This document shows positions 28,783-40,009 of a stretch of 53,721 nucleotides of DNA, piece by piece. The first letter of the stretch is position 1; the number at the start of each line of letters is the position of its first letter. A program made the position numbers and the translations under genes. Below the pieces are notes generated by a model. The model was not told the origin of the DNA. It ran no database searches and saw only the letters and a list, made by a program, of their open reading frames with translations. The stretch is from the NCBI GenBank assembly GCA_013115125.1, contig JABANN010000200.1:1-53721 (forward strand), read 5' to 3'. This DNA is from Perkinsus olseni (taxonomy: Eukaryota > Perkinsozoa > Perkinsida).

Positions 28783-31700
28783 AATGCTTCGACTTAACGG
28801 CAGTGGTGGGGTTTCCCTCGAGTCCTGTATGGCCGGCGGCGACCGTGAAGGGGTCGTTCACCCCAGAGACCTTCTAGAGGTGAAAGCCTCCAGCATCGGG
28901 ACAGTACTGACGCTCACTGCTGCTTTCAGTGGATCTCTAAGCAAACGAACAGTGATGAAGTCGAGGGCTTCGCGGACCTTCAAGATGGAGAGGTCCTGCT
29001 AGAGATGGTCCAGTTGGTACGTACAAGATTATCGCCTTCCTTCGATCGCCACACTTAGCGGGCGCGTGCATCAGTCTGAGCTGATCGCATCCTCACCATC
29101 ATGCTGTAGGTATGGCCCGATCTCTCCCCGTTGGGAACGACTTGCGATGCTTGGGAGGGCATATCTCGAATCGCCAATGCAGCTGATGTACCAGTCGGGC
29201 TCCTGGACGGCGGGGCCCGATGGTCGAAGTCTGACAGAACGGACTTGAACGACAAGGGCTTCGCCTCGGCCATCTACAACACGCTAGCGGCTCTCTACTT
29301 TCTATGGAGTCTATGCCAGTGCCACGACTTCACAGCTAAGTTCGAGATCCCCATAAATTCGCAAGTTGCCAAATTCTTGCAGTCGGACGGTTCGGTGAAG
29401 AGCTTGATCAAGGTGGGCTGTCCTACTGCGCGTGTTGGGTGGAGGGCCTACCATGAATTATCGTCTCTAGGGTGGAGGGCTGGCGGCCGAAGTCCCCGAG
29501 GCTGTACAGAGGGAAGAAGAGGACGTGGCGAATGTTCCTCCACCCGATGTGGCCAAGCCCGTTCGCGAGGTACGGCCACCACTGCTACGGACGTTAAATA
29601 TACCGTAGGTCGGCCCTCCGCAGGAATCCTCACGCGCTTCGCCGAGCGTGGCATCACCTCCGAGAGAGGCCGGCGCGGAGCCTAAGGGGACCAAGCCTCA
29701 GAAGAGAGAAGTGGCGGCACCCCGGCCGAAGGAAGTACAGCGAGTTCGGAAGGAGAATACACCCGCACAGTCCGAGAAAACGGCGGAATCGACACCGACC
29801 TCCGCTTTCCAATGGTCCAGCGGGGCGGATGCGGCGGAGCGAGGAGAGGCGATAATACACAGGCTGAGGAGCGAGGTGGGATCTATGACGCAGCCGCTTC
29901 TGTCGAATACTTGTGGTCAGGTGAAGAGGCTGCAGCGACAGCTAGAGATGGAAAGGGAGAGCTTCGCGGCGATGGAAGAGCTCGGCAAGCGGAAGCTAGT
30001 CGAACAGGAACTCAGGTCAGTTCCAATGATTCTGCGAGGCGCTGTTGCCAGCAGCAGCAGCTGAGGAGACGGAAACCGGCTGATGGTCCTCATTCCCTCA
30101 ACTGCTACTGCTGTAGCGCAGCCCTGCAAGACAGAAGCTTCTTTGTCAGATTCGCTCATGAGATGGAGCTCCTGAAGGAAGGTCACAGCGCAGCGCTCTG
30201 GGAAGCCGAGTCAGGGCTGGGCGAGGATGCTGCGTTGAAGTCGAGAGTGCTGAAGGAGCAGGCGGTGAGCTCCCACTGCCCCTCCCCGCTGCCATCTTGA
30301 CCCACGGCAGGGAGCCTTCCGTGACCGGTCGCCTACTCTGAAGGAGTACACGGCTTTAGAGGAGGCCCTGTCACGCACGGAGACAGCGATGCGGAAGCAT
30401 AACGAACGAATGCGAGCACTAGAAGATGAGCGCCTACAACTTGGAGACCGAGTGAGGGATATTACACGACGTGCATCGTATCGTCGACTCTGCACAGGTG
30501 GTGAGAGCTTTGACAGGCCATCGCTCCAGTGCTGCCCCACAGAGCGTGCAGGAGCTGCATGAGGCTGTGACGGCGGGAATCGACCGGAAACGCTCGAGCA
30601 AGTCGTTGTCAAGCATCGATCGTGATATACTTATCAACCTGGAGAAGCTGGTGGGTCTCGGCAAGGGACTTCCTCGCCTCTGTGTACCTCCGGATCGAGA
30701 TCGGCTTCCTCCTTGTACTTCCGGGCTTCGTGAAATAAGAAGCCGCCGGTTATAGTCGTTGGATAGTGGACTTGGCTCTTAGATGAACCGGCTTGAGGAG
30801 GAAAAGATACTCCTCGAGCGGCGGTCAAGAGATGTGGAAGCCCAGTGGAAGGCTGGGGATGTGAGCGATCAAGCATCAGAGTCCAGCGCAATAGGATGCG
30901 GCAACATGAGCCTCTTCGCGGGGGACTCCAGCACTGCAGCTTCGGTCTGTGGAGACGCCGAAGCGATGGAAAGATCATTCAGAATTGAAAAAGAATGTGA
31001 AGAGTAAGTGAATATGGTTCCGGAATATGTACAGGGCTGTGCCGAGAATTGAACTCGGGACCTCTCGCACCCTAAGCGAGAACCATACCACTAGACCACA
31101 CAGCCGATGCTTTCGGTATACTGGTCCAGTATTACTGGAGGCACATCTGTGACCGACAGCAAGCAAAAAGCTTCATGTCACGCGCTTTGATCAGGTTGAG
31201 AACAACCACTTCGTATCTAAAACAGCGTTTAAAACTGCTGGAGGGTTCCGAGTCATCGAAAGAGCACACGACGGAGGACGAAGCACAACTCGTTGGTTTC
31301 CTGAGACGACTCAGGGCGGATGGTTTCGAGGTACCTGAAGATGGTTACTTGGCTGAGCGAAACACACGGTGACTCATGTCTCCTCGTAGTACTCCCGCAT
31401 GCTGCTGCTCCTGTTTTGGAAGATCGTGGGCTCTGCCATACGCGCACGAAAGGAATCAGGTCTCGCGACAGCTGAGGCGGCTACTGCACGCGATCGGCTG
31501 CAGGAGGTGGAGGCAGCGAAAGTGACCCAACGCTTGCTCGTCTGATGTTTCATGAGAGGAAAGGGCCGTTCTTCAGAACGAACTTGCCCGCACACACGCT
31601 CGTGAGATCGATACTCTGAAGAAGCGACATCGTCGCGAATTGAGGAGAATAAGTGAGGAAATGATGACCAATAACAGCGAAGCGGAGCTACGGAGGGAAA

Positions 31701-32709
31701 TCGCTGAGATGGCCGTTAGAGGGAGTGAGCGATGGGTTTCCGGTGGCCGTGACGTCCTTACGTCGGAACACTGCGCGATATGATCTCAGGGGACGCCGAG
31801 ATAGCTCGACTACGCAATGACATGGCAAGGCAGTGGAAGCGATGTTGGGCTACAGACACAGAGAGATTTGAGTCGCTCTGGGGTAAGGAAGCTACAGACG
31901 TGGGGAGATACATGTATGCTCGTCTCAGATGATGCACAAGCTCTGCGGATCCAGAACGAAGTTCTGGTCATTCGAGACAGGTTGTGGAAGGATCTCGTAA
32001 AAGAGACCTCGTCTGACCAGAAGAATGAGCACCGCGTAAAACAGCTGTGGGCCAAACTTTCTGCGGCGGACAGGAGGATTTCTGATGCTTCCGGTGAGCC
32101 TCTGCTTCTACGGCCGCGGCGGTCTGAGCTGACCGTTAATACCCGGCATTTTTCAGCGACACTGGAGCAGAAGCAGCTCCTACAAAAGGTGGTCGATGAC
32201 CGAGTGCGCGTATATGAGACTCGCATCGCTGAGCTAGAACGAGCACAGCTCGGCGTATGTGCAGCGCGGCGCGACACGTTGTTCGTTCCTCCTCAGTCAT
32301 GTGCTGTAGGACGAACTCAACCCGCAAGCCGTTGCTGAGCTGCAAGAGAGAGTCGTGAAGGTGGAATCGGCGAAGTCCAAGTTGGAGCGTCTCAACGGCA
32401 GCCTCGAAGTAGAGTTGCAGAGCAAAACAGAGGTAATGAAGTTCCACTTCTGCATCCCTTCCTTCAACCCTTTGTGAGACTTCCAACCTTCATTATCAGG
32501 AGCTGTCGAGAATACAGCAGGAGAAAGAACACGCGACCACGGCGATGCGTGAGGCATTAGAAGCCGCCGATCAGGAGAGGGCACGGCTGAGGACCGAGCT
32601 AGACATCTACCATGAGCAACTCTGCGCTAACGACGCCTTGAGAGAGCTGCTGGTTATGGCGAAAGTAGAGCCGATTGAACCAATAGGATCCGCAGCGGCA
32701 CAAGCATGA
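28783..32709 (+). CDS. long coiled-coil protein with CH-like N-terminal region
   Basis: Starts M-L-R-L-N-G-S-G-G at 28783. Splicing D-L-L-E to W-I-S-K-Q-T-N-S-D-E-V-E-G-F-A-D and on to V-W-P-D-L-S-P-L gives D-L-Q-D-G-E-V-L-L-E-M-V-Q-L then W-P-D-L. This resembles the first half of a calponin-homology-like domain, as in HOOK or CLUAP1-type proteins. A Pro/Lys-rich linker (29500-29810) is followed by many coiled-coil exons, for example V-K-R-L-Q-R-Q-L-E-M-E-R-E-S-F, A-L-E-E-A-L-S-R-T-E-T-A-M-R-K, M-N-R-L-E-E-E-K-I-L-L-E-R-R-S (30783-31003), L-V-I-R-D-R-L-W-K-D-L-V-K-E and L-R-T-E-L-D-I-Y-H-E-Q-L. The stop is at 32707-32709. A cytoskeletal, basal-body or flagellar scaffold is likely but unproven. 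It starts only about 90 bases after the RCC1 gene. One intron (31004-31195) contains a tRNA gene. Confidence 0.72.
31035..31105 (-). tRNA. tRNA-Pro(AGG): tRNA-Pro (anticodon AGG)
   Basis: Read on the minus strand. The acceptor arms GGCTGTG and CACAGCC pair perfectly. The D-arm region contains TGGTCTAGTGG (A-box-like). The anticodon stem CTCGC/GCGAG closes the loop TTAGGGT, giving anticodon AGG. The T-arm CCGAG-TTCAATT-CTCGG forms five pairs and supplies the B box. It lies antisense within intron 31004-31195 of the coiled-coil gene. A T-run (TTTTT in minus orientation) lies about 45 bases downstream, in the host exon. No intron is visible in the tRNA. Confidence 0.95.
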
Positions 32710-32892
32710 TGCGCATGCCAAGTTGACTTCCGGAAACCATACAAGAGCCGAGTTGCAAGCGAGCTTCTTGTCACCTATGACCTTGTAGCCAATACGAATA
32801 CCATCCATGTTACCTCCGCTGCTCATCGCAGCATGCCTCGTGATACTAGCCGGATCGAGGTAGAGGGTAGGCAAAGGCGGCGAGGTCCGATA

Positions 32893-33943
32893 TGTTGCCC
32901 ATTAGGCGATTTGGGAGCCCTGTGGTGGACGTTGATGAAGGTCCTCCCGAGTACAGGGTTCACACCAGCAGTGAGGACCCCGAGGCCCCTCCTCCGCAGA
33001 TGGATGTCGAACCTATGGTGGGAGCGGCCTTAGCCGGCTTCCGCACAGTTGTGTGTGTTGCAGTGGGACGGAGACAGGCCCATCTTACATGGTCGAGCGT
33101 GGCCGGATGAAGCGGTCGTGAGGGCTCCTGGCACGAAACTTGCCGCGAGGCACGGCGAATTCACCTCTGGTGTTGACAACGATGCCATCAAGGAAGTGTG
33201 GGAGAAGTGAGCTGGAGAGAGGATCTACCTAGTCGACCACTAGACGCTGTGGACAGGTATCCGATCGCAGTCGGTAACAGAGCGACCTACAGCGAGAGCA
33301 ATCCCGTGCAAGCCGTCACCCTTGGCATGGTTGCGGATCTGGCAGATCCGTGAGTAAATGATAGTCGACTGCATGCGTAGCGTCTTTACTGTGTCAGGCT
33401 GAATGAAGTTGCACGACTGCCGGACCTCCCAGACCGCCCAGCGGACGACTCGGATGTCGTTCGACACGAAATTATGGTGGGTGGTTGAACGTTTCAGCTC
33501 GGAGGGTCGGACATGCTCCACTCAGAGCTCCAAGTCAATTAAGGAAATGAAGAACTTCGCCATGAGTCCACAACCGACAGATATCCCGGACAACCAACCT
33601 CCCCTACCAGTAAGGCGCCAGTAGCTTAGAAGCTTTCATTGCCACTCGACTCCTGTCAGAGAATGCGCGGCTTCACAAGCTTCCGAGCAGTAGGGGTCGG
33701 AGAGGAGCCTGCAAGGTCGGTGTCTCCTGAGGAACGTGCGGTGAGTCCTCTGAGTTGCTGTTCGATGCTGTAGTATAACGCCTTCCTTTTTGTGTTAGGA
33801 ACGACTCCAACAGCACCGTCTGGCTGGTCAGAGCAGGTTTAATGAGGATTTCGACATCGACAAGGTATGTGCTGGCCTGCTCACGACTCATACTCGTTCC
33901 CCTTCAGTTGGCCCATCATGCTTTGCATCCATATGCAACCCGA
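32893..33943 (+). CDS. unknown small multi-exon gene
   Basis: Starts M-L-P-I-R-R-F-G-S-P-V-V-D-V-D-E-G at about 32893. Further pieces are A-W-P-D-E-A-V-V-R-A-P-G-T-K-L-A-A-R-H (33105), Y-P-I-A-V-G-N-R-A-T-Y-S-E-S-N-P-V (33258), L-N-E-V-A-R-L-P-D-L-P-D-R-P-A-D-D (33402), an exon near 33670 and E-R-L-Q-Q-H-R-L-A-G-Q-S-R-F-N-E-D (33800, flanked by TGTTAG and GTATGT). The last exon reads L-A-H-H-A-L-H-P-Y-A-T-R before the stop near 33943. The protein is acidic and hydrophilic without a family I recognise. Exon order and splice signals are consistent with one gene. Confidence 0.55.
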
Positions 33944-33949
33944 TGAGAG

Positions 33950-34829
33950 TGTGAAGCACGACATGTCGTTGTTAATCAGGGTTTAGTGGTGTTGTGCTGG
34001 GGACGTGGTCAAATCCGGTGAACAACTCGTACTCTTCACGTCGAGAACAACAACCGTACCGCTTCCCGCAGTAAAGCGTGGATGGGGCCATCTGATCATT
34101 CTACTATCATTCATCTTTCATCGGGCACGACATTCTGGGGTCAACATTTCGAGCACTAATGGCTTACAGTACGGAACTCGGTTAAGGTCGAACCTTAGCT
34201 TCAAGGCAAGCTGTGTATACGCAAGCCGGCCGGGGAAGTGCTTGGTCGAGGATCGAATGCCCTCGGACGAGGGCCGCTCTGTCGATGGATCACGCCCCCA
34301 TCTGTCGGTGCTACTCCACATCATAACTCATGACCTAGCCAGATGAAAAAAACTGCCTTACCTCGCATACGAAACGCTGGCTACTCGGGCGGTGAAGTTC
34401 ACACAATCAAATCGCTGCGAGGCCGCCGACGCCATTCCTCCACGTTCATCTTAGGAGTTCACGCGATCGCGAGCAGCAGTGAGAGTGCGACAGGACGATA
34501 AGTTCGCTCCTATCAAGATCTCGGTGACTTGTTTGACAGAGCATCCCTCGACCATAGCCAACAGTTGAGAGCTACCGGTTGAGGACCGATCCAGTATAAG
34601 ACTATTGAACGCTATTCCCTCATCAATAGAACAACGCTATCCTATGTTATCCTAATGCTATCCTAATAACAACGCGAGTATGCTGATCCTTCGACCTCTG
34701 CATCCAGATGTTATCCTTCAAAAGTAAATGATGATTATCGTGCGGAGAAAATTGATACACGTTCGAATTGATAGATTTAGAAGCTCGGGGCATTGTGGCC
34801 ACTCTCGGCTCACCTCAAAGCCTTCTTGT
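33950..34829. other. intergenic region
   Basis: No supported gene; a plus-strand frame at 34005-34346 lacks motifs. Around 34625-34675 short overlapping repeats of CTATCCTA and CTAATGCTATCCTAATAAC are seen, perhaps a decayed microsatellite. Confidence 0.4.
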
Positions 34830-34853
34830 GTTCAACACTTCGGAGTGTTGAAC
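34830..34853. terminator. hairpin abutting the stop codon of family S copy 4
   Basis: GTTCAACAC and GTGTTGAAC form nine pairs, extended by one T-A pair, around a TCGG loop. The hairpin begins one base past the TGA of the minus-strand gene (34855-34857). It may be a 3' end or stability element. Eukaryotic termination does not normally use such hairpins, so the class is tentative. Confidence 0.6.
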
Positions 34854-34854
34854 T

Positions 34855-35921
34855 TCATGATAAACTTTCGTCTAAGACTTTTGGGTCGAGGATGAATTCC
34901 TGCGGCAGGTAGCGATCCCACTGGTCGAGTGAGGTGCGAGAGATGTTTCGCCGGCCATGCTGCTTCGTATCGCGCAACGCTTGTTCACCGAAGGACCAAC
35001 TATGTTCCTTCCAACTCTTCTTGCGGGAAAGAGTCCTCCCGATTTGCCTTCTCGCGGATTCTCCCGGCTCCGAGACCGTGGCTAGCTTCGTCCTTTTGAG
35101 TATCATAATGGTCTTCGACAAACTCGTGGTGGGGAATACGTCAGCAACGGCCATCATCCCATCGCAGACGGGGTGATACGTCACCGCACGATCCTCCCTG
35201 TGGAACCCCTCATTAACCAGATCTGCCTCTTTTATCATGCCGTCATGGAATTTCAACCTGATGCTTTGCTCCATCCTGTAGCCGGTATAGATGCCCTCCA
35301 GATTCGACAGTCTAGAGGAGGGCTTGAGCGCCGTAAAACTTTCCGTGCATAGCTGTGCTAACTCTTCCTTCACGAGTGGTGACGCCTCCTCATAAAGTGA
35401 GGAATAGCTGTCATCGAGGGTATTGCCTGATGTTTTCCGTAATCTTATTTGTTCGAAGCATAGCCCGCTTTGAACAACACCCGCCTCGTACTCTGAAGTC
35501 TCACCATTGTGTATGCGGAGAATCCTAGCCTGGCCAACCACCTGGTTGAAGCCGGCCAGCGCGATGTGCGATGCGTGCTTGTAGGCGCACATGTTCCTCA
35601 TTTCCGGCTTGGGGTCTCGACTTCTAGTCCTCCCTTTTCCAGGACAAAACTTGTGGCCCTTTTGACGGAAGCAAAGTCCAACGTATTGTGGGGAATAACG
35701 ATATACTCCACTAGACCGTTCACACGGCCCTCAACTCGCGCGTACAACAGTTCCCTTTCTCGCCAGACTGCCGCTCTGGCTAGATATATCAGTAGATGAG
35801 TCAAACCAAGATAGCAGAATGTATGAACGACAGAGCACCTTGAGGGAGTCATTGACCGGAAGTTCAACAGCTGACGGATGCTCGAGTCGTTTGATCCCGC
35901 GTTGAGATAAATCCATGGCAC
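34855..35921 (-). pseudogene. family S, copy 4, with a frame change
   Basis: Two overlapping minus-strand frames together cover the family. The upstream frame (35598-35921) has a hydrophobic leader, W-R-E-R-E-L-L-Y-A-R-V-E-G and E-Y-I-V-I-P. The downstream frame (34855-35601) has A-R-I-L-R-I-H-N-G-E-T-S-E-Y-E-A-G-V, S-F-T-A-L-K-P-S-S-R-L-S-N-L-E-G-I-Y, V-T-Y-H-P-V-C-D-G-M-M and E-Q-A-L-R-D-T-K-Q-H-G-R-R-N-I-S-R. The reading frame shifts by one near 35630-35650, next to an A-rich run (GGAAAAGGGAGG). I see no good splice pair that removes the shift. The C-N-V-E-E-H cysteine is also replaced here. It may be a recent pseudogene or a sequencing error; both parts keep otherwise clean coding sequence. 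Confidence 0.72.
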
Positions 35922-36119
35922 GAATATTCATGTCGTCGCCATGTGCCGTAGCGAAGACTAACCACGCAGTTCAAACTAGGGTCACGCTGGTCCATTCAAC
36001 GCAGAAAACTCATCTCCATGTCGGCACAGATACCGTGCAGGCGCGAGAGCGATTTCGCTGAGCCTACTGGTGAATCGAACATGAGCTCAGCGAAGCGTGA
36101 CAGTAGCGGGGATTCTGAG

Positions 36120-36148
36120 GAGGGGGAAATGTAGGACGCTCGAAGAAC
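36120..36148. repeat. short dispersed repeat upstream of family S copy 4
   Basis: GAGGGGGAAATGTAGGACGC followed by TCGAAGAAC matches 51953-51982 with about one substitution and one gap. It lies about 200 bases above the upstream end of copy 4; the partner lies about 340 bases above copy 6. Confidence 0.6.
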
Positions 36149-36539
36149 ACACCGAGCGAGCTTGAAAATATACTGCCTTGAAAATCTCCGTGCTTCAAGC
36201 AAGGATGGTTCGGCCTCCATCGGTGCCCTTGCCGGTAGCCTAGATGTGCTCACGAACATCGACTGCTACTTCGTCGTCGAGCAGCCACCGATCACCAGTG
36301 GCATACCGTGAGTTCGGAGTGCAACCCCGCCACTCGCAGGAGGAATTAACACACGAATCTTTCACCAGGGCGAGCGTCTTTGACATGCACGTACCTTTCA
36401 GTAACGCGCTCCGCGCCGCAGTGGTTCCTGTCACCACTCATGATGTGAGGAAGGCTATTTCGGCGAGAGGGGGGGTCTCGAATCACACTGGCAGAAGCCA
36501 AAAACATGGCCAAGCGTGTCTGCCGTCGGCGGCATTTAG

Positions 36540-37324
36540 TACGATGCCTTTATCCTCAAGGTTGAACGATTGTGTCCGAAGTTGCTGATCCCCGAAACGG
36601 GGACGCCGTTTGACTCGGTCCAGGGATTTCCCCCGCTGAATAAGACAGAAATGTATCTAAACGGTCTTGGACGTGGGAGTTACAGTTGTCTATACAGCAC
36701 CGGCGAGAATGAGTCGGACGAGCTGTTTGAAGTATCTCTCACAGGGAATATCTCAGTGGGACGTATGAATTGCCCCAAGACTGCTGAGCGGGAGGGGTTT
36801 TGGGCTAACGCACAGTGAGAACTAGGAGATAGCCCGTGTCTTTATCGTATCAGCCCTCCTTCATTTGCCTCAGATATGACAGATACAAAGCACATGGCGG
36901 AGAACTCTTCGTTTTTTATGGGGATATTCCTGCGAACACCAACCTAGATCTGCTCGAATTCCACGATGACCAGGCTCTTCGTGATATGTTGAACACCTTG
37001 GAAGAGAAAACAGAAGATGAGTTGCTCCCTGAAGCTCCTTTATTCGGTACTGAGCCAGCCTCCTTTACTGAACGCCGGAAGAAAGCTACTCCTAATAAAG
37101 TACCTCAGCAAAGTTGTATCTCTGCTCGTGAAGCCATACAGGAAAAATACATTACGTTTACGAGGATGTGCGACGAATACGACAGGAGGTTCATGGTTGC
37201 CAAACTCACCGCCAAAAGAACAGGCTGGTACTTCACCCCAAATGGAGGTACCACTTACATCTCCCAGATGGAGATTTACGATAGCGGATGGGGAATGAGG
37301 CCTGTAGGGAGAACCTCCAACTGA
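36540..37324 (+). CDS. unknown two-or-more-exon gene
   Basis: After an acceptor ATTTAG the exon reads Y-D-A-F-I-L-K-V-E-R-L-C-P-K-L-L-I-P and runs to 36814. The intron 36815-36873 (59 bases, GTGAGA to CTCAG) joins A-N-A-Q in frame to Y-D-R-Y-K-A-H-G-G-E-L-F-V-F-Y-G-D. The protein continues with an acidic stretch (T-L-E-E-K-T-E-D-E-L-L-P-E) and M-C-D-E-Y-D-R-R-F-M-V-A-K-L, ending R-P-V-G-R-T-S-N with TGA at 37322-37324. Upstream coding sequence (36120-36470) is plausible, but its splice is unclear. No family recognised; soluble and mixed charge. Confidence 0.6.
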
Positions 37325-37352
37325 GTGATTCTATAGACTGTAGAATCACTCA
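37322..37352. other. 12-bp hairpin containing a stop codon
   Basis: TGAGTGATTCTA (37322-37333) and TAGAATCACTCA (37341-37352) are perfect reverse complements around TAGACTG. The first three bases are the TGA stop of the upstream gene, so the stem starts exactly at the stop codon. Confidence 0.9.
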
Positions 37353-37370
37353 CTGAATCACGAAAGAAAG

Positions 37371-37562
37371 ATGTCTGGCTGTCTTGCGATGTTGTGTGGT
37401 GTTGATGACCGACAAATGTTGCGCTCGGCCAAGTACCAATATTACTACTCCGTCGAAACTCTCTTGAAGCGCAGAAACATAACGGAAATCGGGAGTAGAG
37501 TCCACTTAGTAGACAGGCTTAAGTCATATCGGGCGATTTTGAGGCATCCGGGCGGTCGGTAG
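37371..37562 (+). CDS. 63-residue protein with a SAP-like motif
   Basis: Begins M-S-G-C-L-A-M-L-C-G-V-D-D-R at 37371, less than 50 bases after the preceding stop. The C-terminal half, S-V-E-T-L-L-K-R-R-N-I-T-E-I-G-S-R-V-H, then V-D-R-L-K-S-Y, fits the helix-turn-helix layout of SAP motifs (leucine-rich helix, Gly turn, L-V-x-R-L). SAP motifs bind AT-rich DNA or RNA. The frame could also be a terminal exon of the gene upstream through alternative splicing around the hairpin. The assignment is tentative because of its length. Confidence 0.4.
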   Translation: MSGCLAMLCGVDDRQMLRSAKYQYYYSVETLLKRRNITEIGSRVHLVDRLKSYRAILRHPGGR

Positions 37563-40009
37563 CAGCCGGTCTTAGAGGTTCGCTCTGAGCGAACCACTCA
37601 TACATGTTGCGGGTTTTCGGCCTATAGCGATTCCGGCTTCCTCAGATTTATCGATGTGATCAGCTTGTGGGAATGATGCCTGCAGAGCCCAGCCTCTGTG
37701 GGCAATGATGTGCAATGGTATCATTTTGTTGCTTCAAAAGCGTCCGTGACGAAAGTCCTCCGACCAGGAAGCTTCCTTTCCCCCCACAGAATCCACTTAT
37801 GCATCCGTGCGTACTACGAACAATGAGAACTCTCCGAAACTAATCGTATGTGACTCGTAGCATCCGAGACGGAGCCGGTGGACGTGTTAGGGAGGCGGTG
37901 GCGAAGTTCACATAGGGATTTGCTGACTCTCCTAGTTCGCCCACTATATGAGTGAAATTATTTCAAGTTGATTCTCTCTGTCAAGCTGATATAGAAATTT
38001 GCAGGAAGGAGCGGCCGTCAACTCAGGGCGTCCATCAGTAAAAGACGACACGTTACCTGCCTTCCGAGAGAACTGAAGGCGAGATAATCCACCATAATTT
38101 TCTGTTCTCACCTCTCGCGGCTACAACGTCCCGCCGACGGCATCCTTGAAGCCCCGCCACTCGTGACCAAAACGACACGATCATCTTCATAATTCGTCAA
38201 CATCATGCAACTCAGTAGAGTGATGACGACGGGCAAGTGGCTTGCGTTTATATCGAGCTAATGCGGACGTAAGGACGGTCAGTAGATTCGGCAAGGGGGC
38301 GGTCTCTGCGGCCCTTCTCCGACGCCGAACGCAGCGAATGCTCGATACCCATATCGCCACAACCTGCGACGCATACAGTGAACGACTCAGCCTGATGGAT
38401 GTGCGAGAAGAGCCTCACAAATGAGGCCAAGATGAAGGCAAGTATGCCAGCGGAGAACGCGGTGATTTGCCGTGGGTATCTTAGCCTTGGAATTGCACGC
38501 TCAACGAGACACTGCTCGCCATCGACTATGGTATCTCTGGGAGGGCCCTGAGGATCGCGCAAAAGTGATTGAGCAATGCGGAAGGGTAGCTGGTACTCGA
38601 AATGAGCGTGCGGCGGCGAGGCAGTTTCCTGTTGATTTGTCGAAGGCACAGGCAAGTCTGCGGGGATTTGGCCAATTTATACCACTCACGAGGCACGCAC
38701 GACCTGCAAACAAAGTCCCACGGAAGCTAACTAACGGTGTGCGGAGCAGGAAGTTCCCGCCAGAAACGACGTGGTCATGCGAGCAAGAGTATCCTGCAGT
38801 TCCACATCGTGAACGGAAGTTCTTTCCTTTTACACTGATGGGCCCATTGTTTGCATCCTACGTCCCTGGGATGGACCACTGTAGTCGCCATTGTGAGAGT
38901 CCCCGAAATGAGTAAATCGCCGAAAGTTCTGAGAGCCATTGGGTCAACGGGCCGAAGACTCCCGCCGGGAGAAGCTTGAGGCGTCGACTTAGCAGTACTT
39001 TAGTCGGCTAAGCTATCTTTTGTGTTCAAGTCACTCCGCAAGACTTTGACCCGCGTAAGATTGCAGCAGAGGCTATCTCTTCCAGGGGGTGGTCTCCAGT
39101 GTAGAAAAATACTCCAAACCCGAATCGAATACACTCGTTGTGAAGGGAAGCCGTAAAGCTAAAGGAGCATATATAACATCAACATCTGAGTGAGGTTCAC
39201 TAGCGCTGCAGCGCTAGAAGGTCTGGAAGGCCGAAGCTTACATGATAGAACCTCTAGCCAGAAGGTGCCAAGGCTAGTTCCCGGGGACTTGGAGCCGTCG
39301 GATTGGGCTATGAAATGACATCAACTCGAACTCCTTCTGGTAGCACGACGTTCACCCGATCACGGCAGACAATCGCCCCTAGGGGACGCCGGCGGTGGGA
39401 TCCGCCTCAAGGCGAGTTTGTCATTTCTATTCCTCCTTAAACGGGGCCACAGTGTCCCTCAGGGGAATCAACCAGCGCTCGCATCATGGGAGCATGCGAC
39501 TCGCCGCGAGGCGAGGTAGAATCGCTCCGCCGTGACCAATGGTGAGTGAATTGTGGTGGCTAGACCGGAAATGCTGAGTCTCTCTCGGCCATAGGAATGA
39601 GAGAAGCAGCTTCTCAGAAGCTAGAGAGTCTCTAGTAGAGACGAGAGCATCGGGCCTCGTTATTTAACAGGAAGTCATCTACCACTATTCCACCAACTCA
39701 CTTACGCAACATATCATATTAAACAGCATCAACAAGAGGCATAACAAGACAACAGCCACAGTGCACAGTGTGTAGTGCACACGAGCCTCTGATGTAGGAC
39801 AGCGTATTTCCGTCTAAACGCCTCCATTCAGCAGCTGGAGACAATGGAAAGACTGGTAAAGGTCCAGCGGAGTCTAGTGGCTCATCAAGATGGATACGAT
39901 ATCACATGGGAATTGACGTGATTTGCATTCCTCCACTTCGCTTAGCGCGATATTTTTTACCTGAGGATGTATCTTCGCTAAGCTCTGGATAGCGAAGACA
40001 GTGCAAGTC
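37563..40009. other. region without a confident gene
   Basis: Frames at 38242-38424 and 38472-38915 (plus) and 38248-38655 (minus) are open; the minus one includes a possible membrane segment I-T-A-F-S-A-G-I-L-A-F-I-L-A-S-F-V. None has a family motif, and the strands compete. From 38916 to 40009 I see nothing coding. A palindrome TAGCGCTGCAGCGCTA lies near 39202-39217, and inverted CTTCGCTTAGCG / CGCTAAG pieces lie near 39937-39985. Confidence 0.35.
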
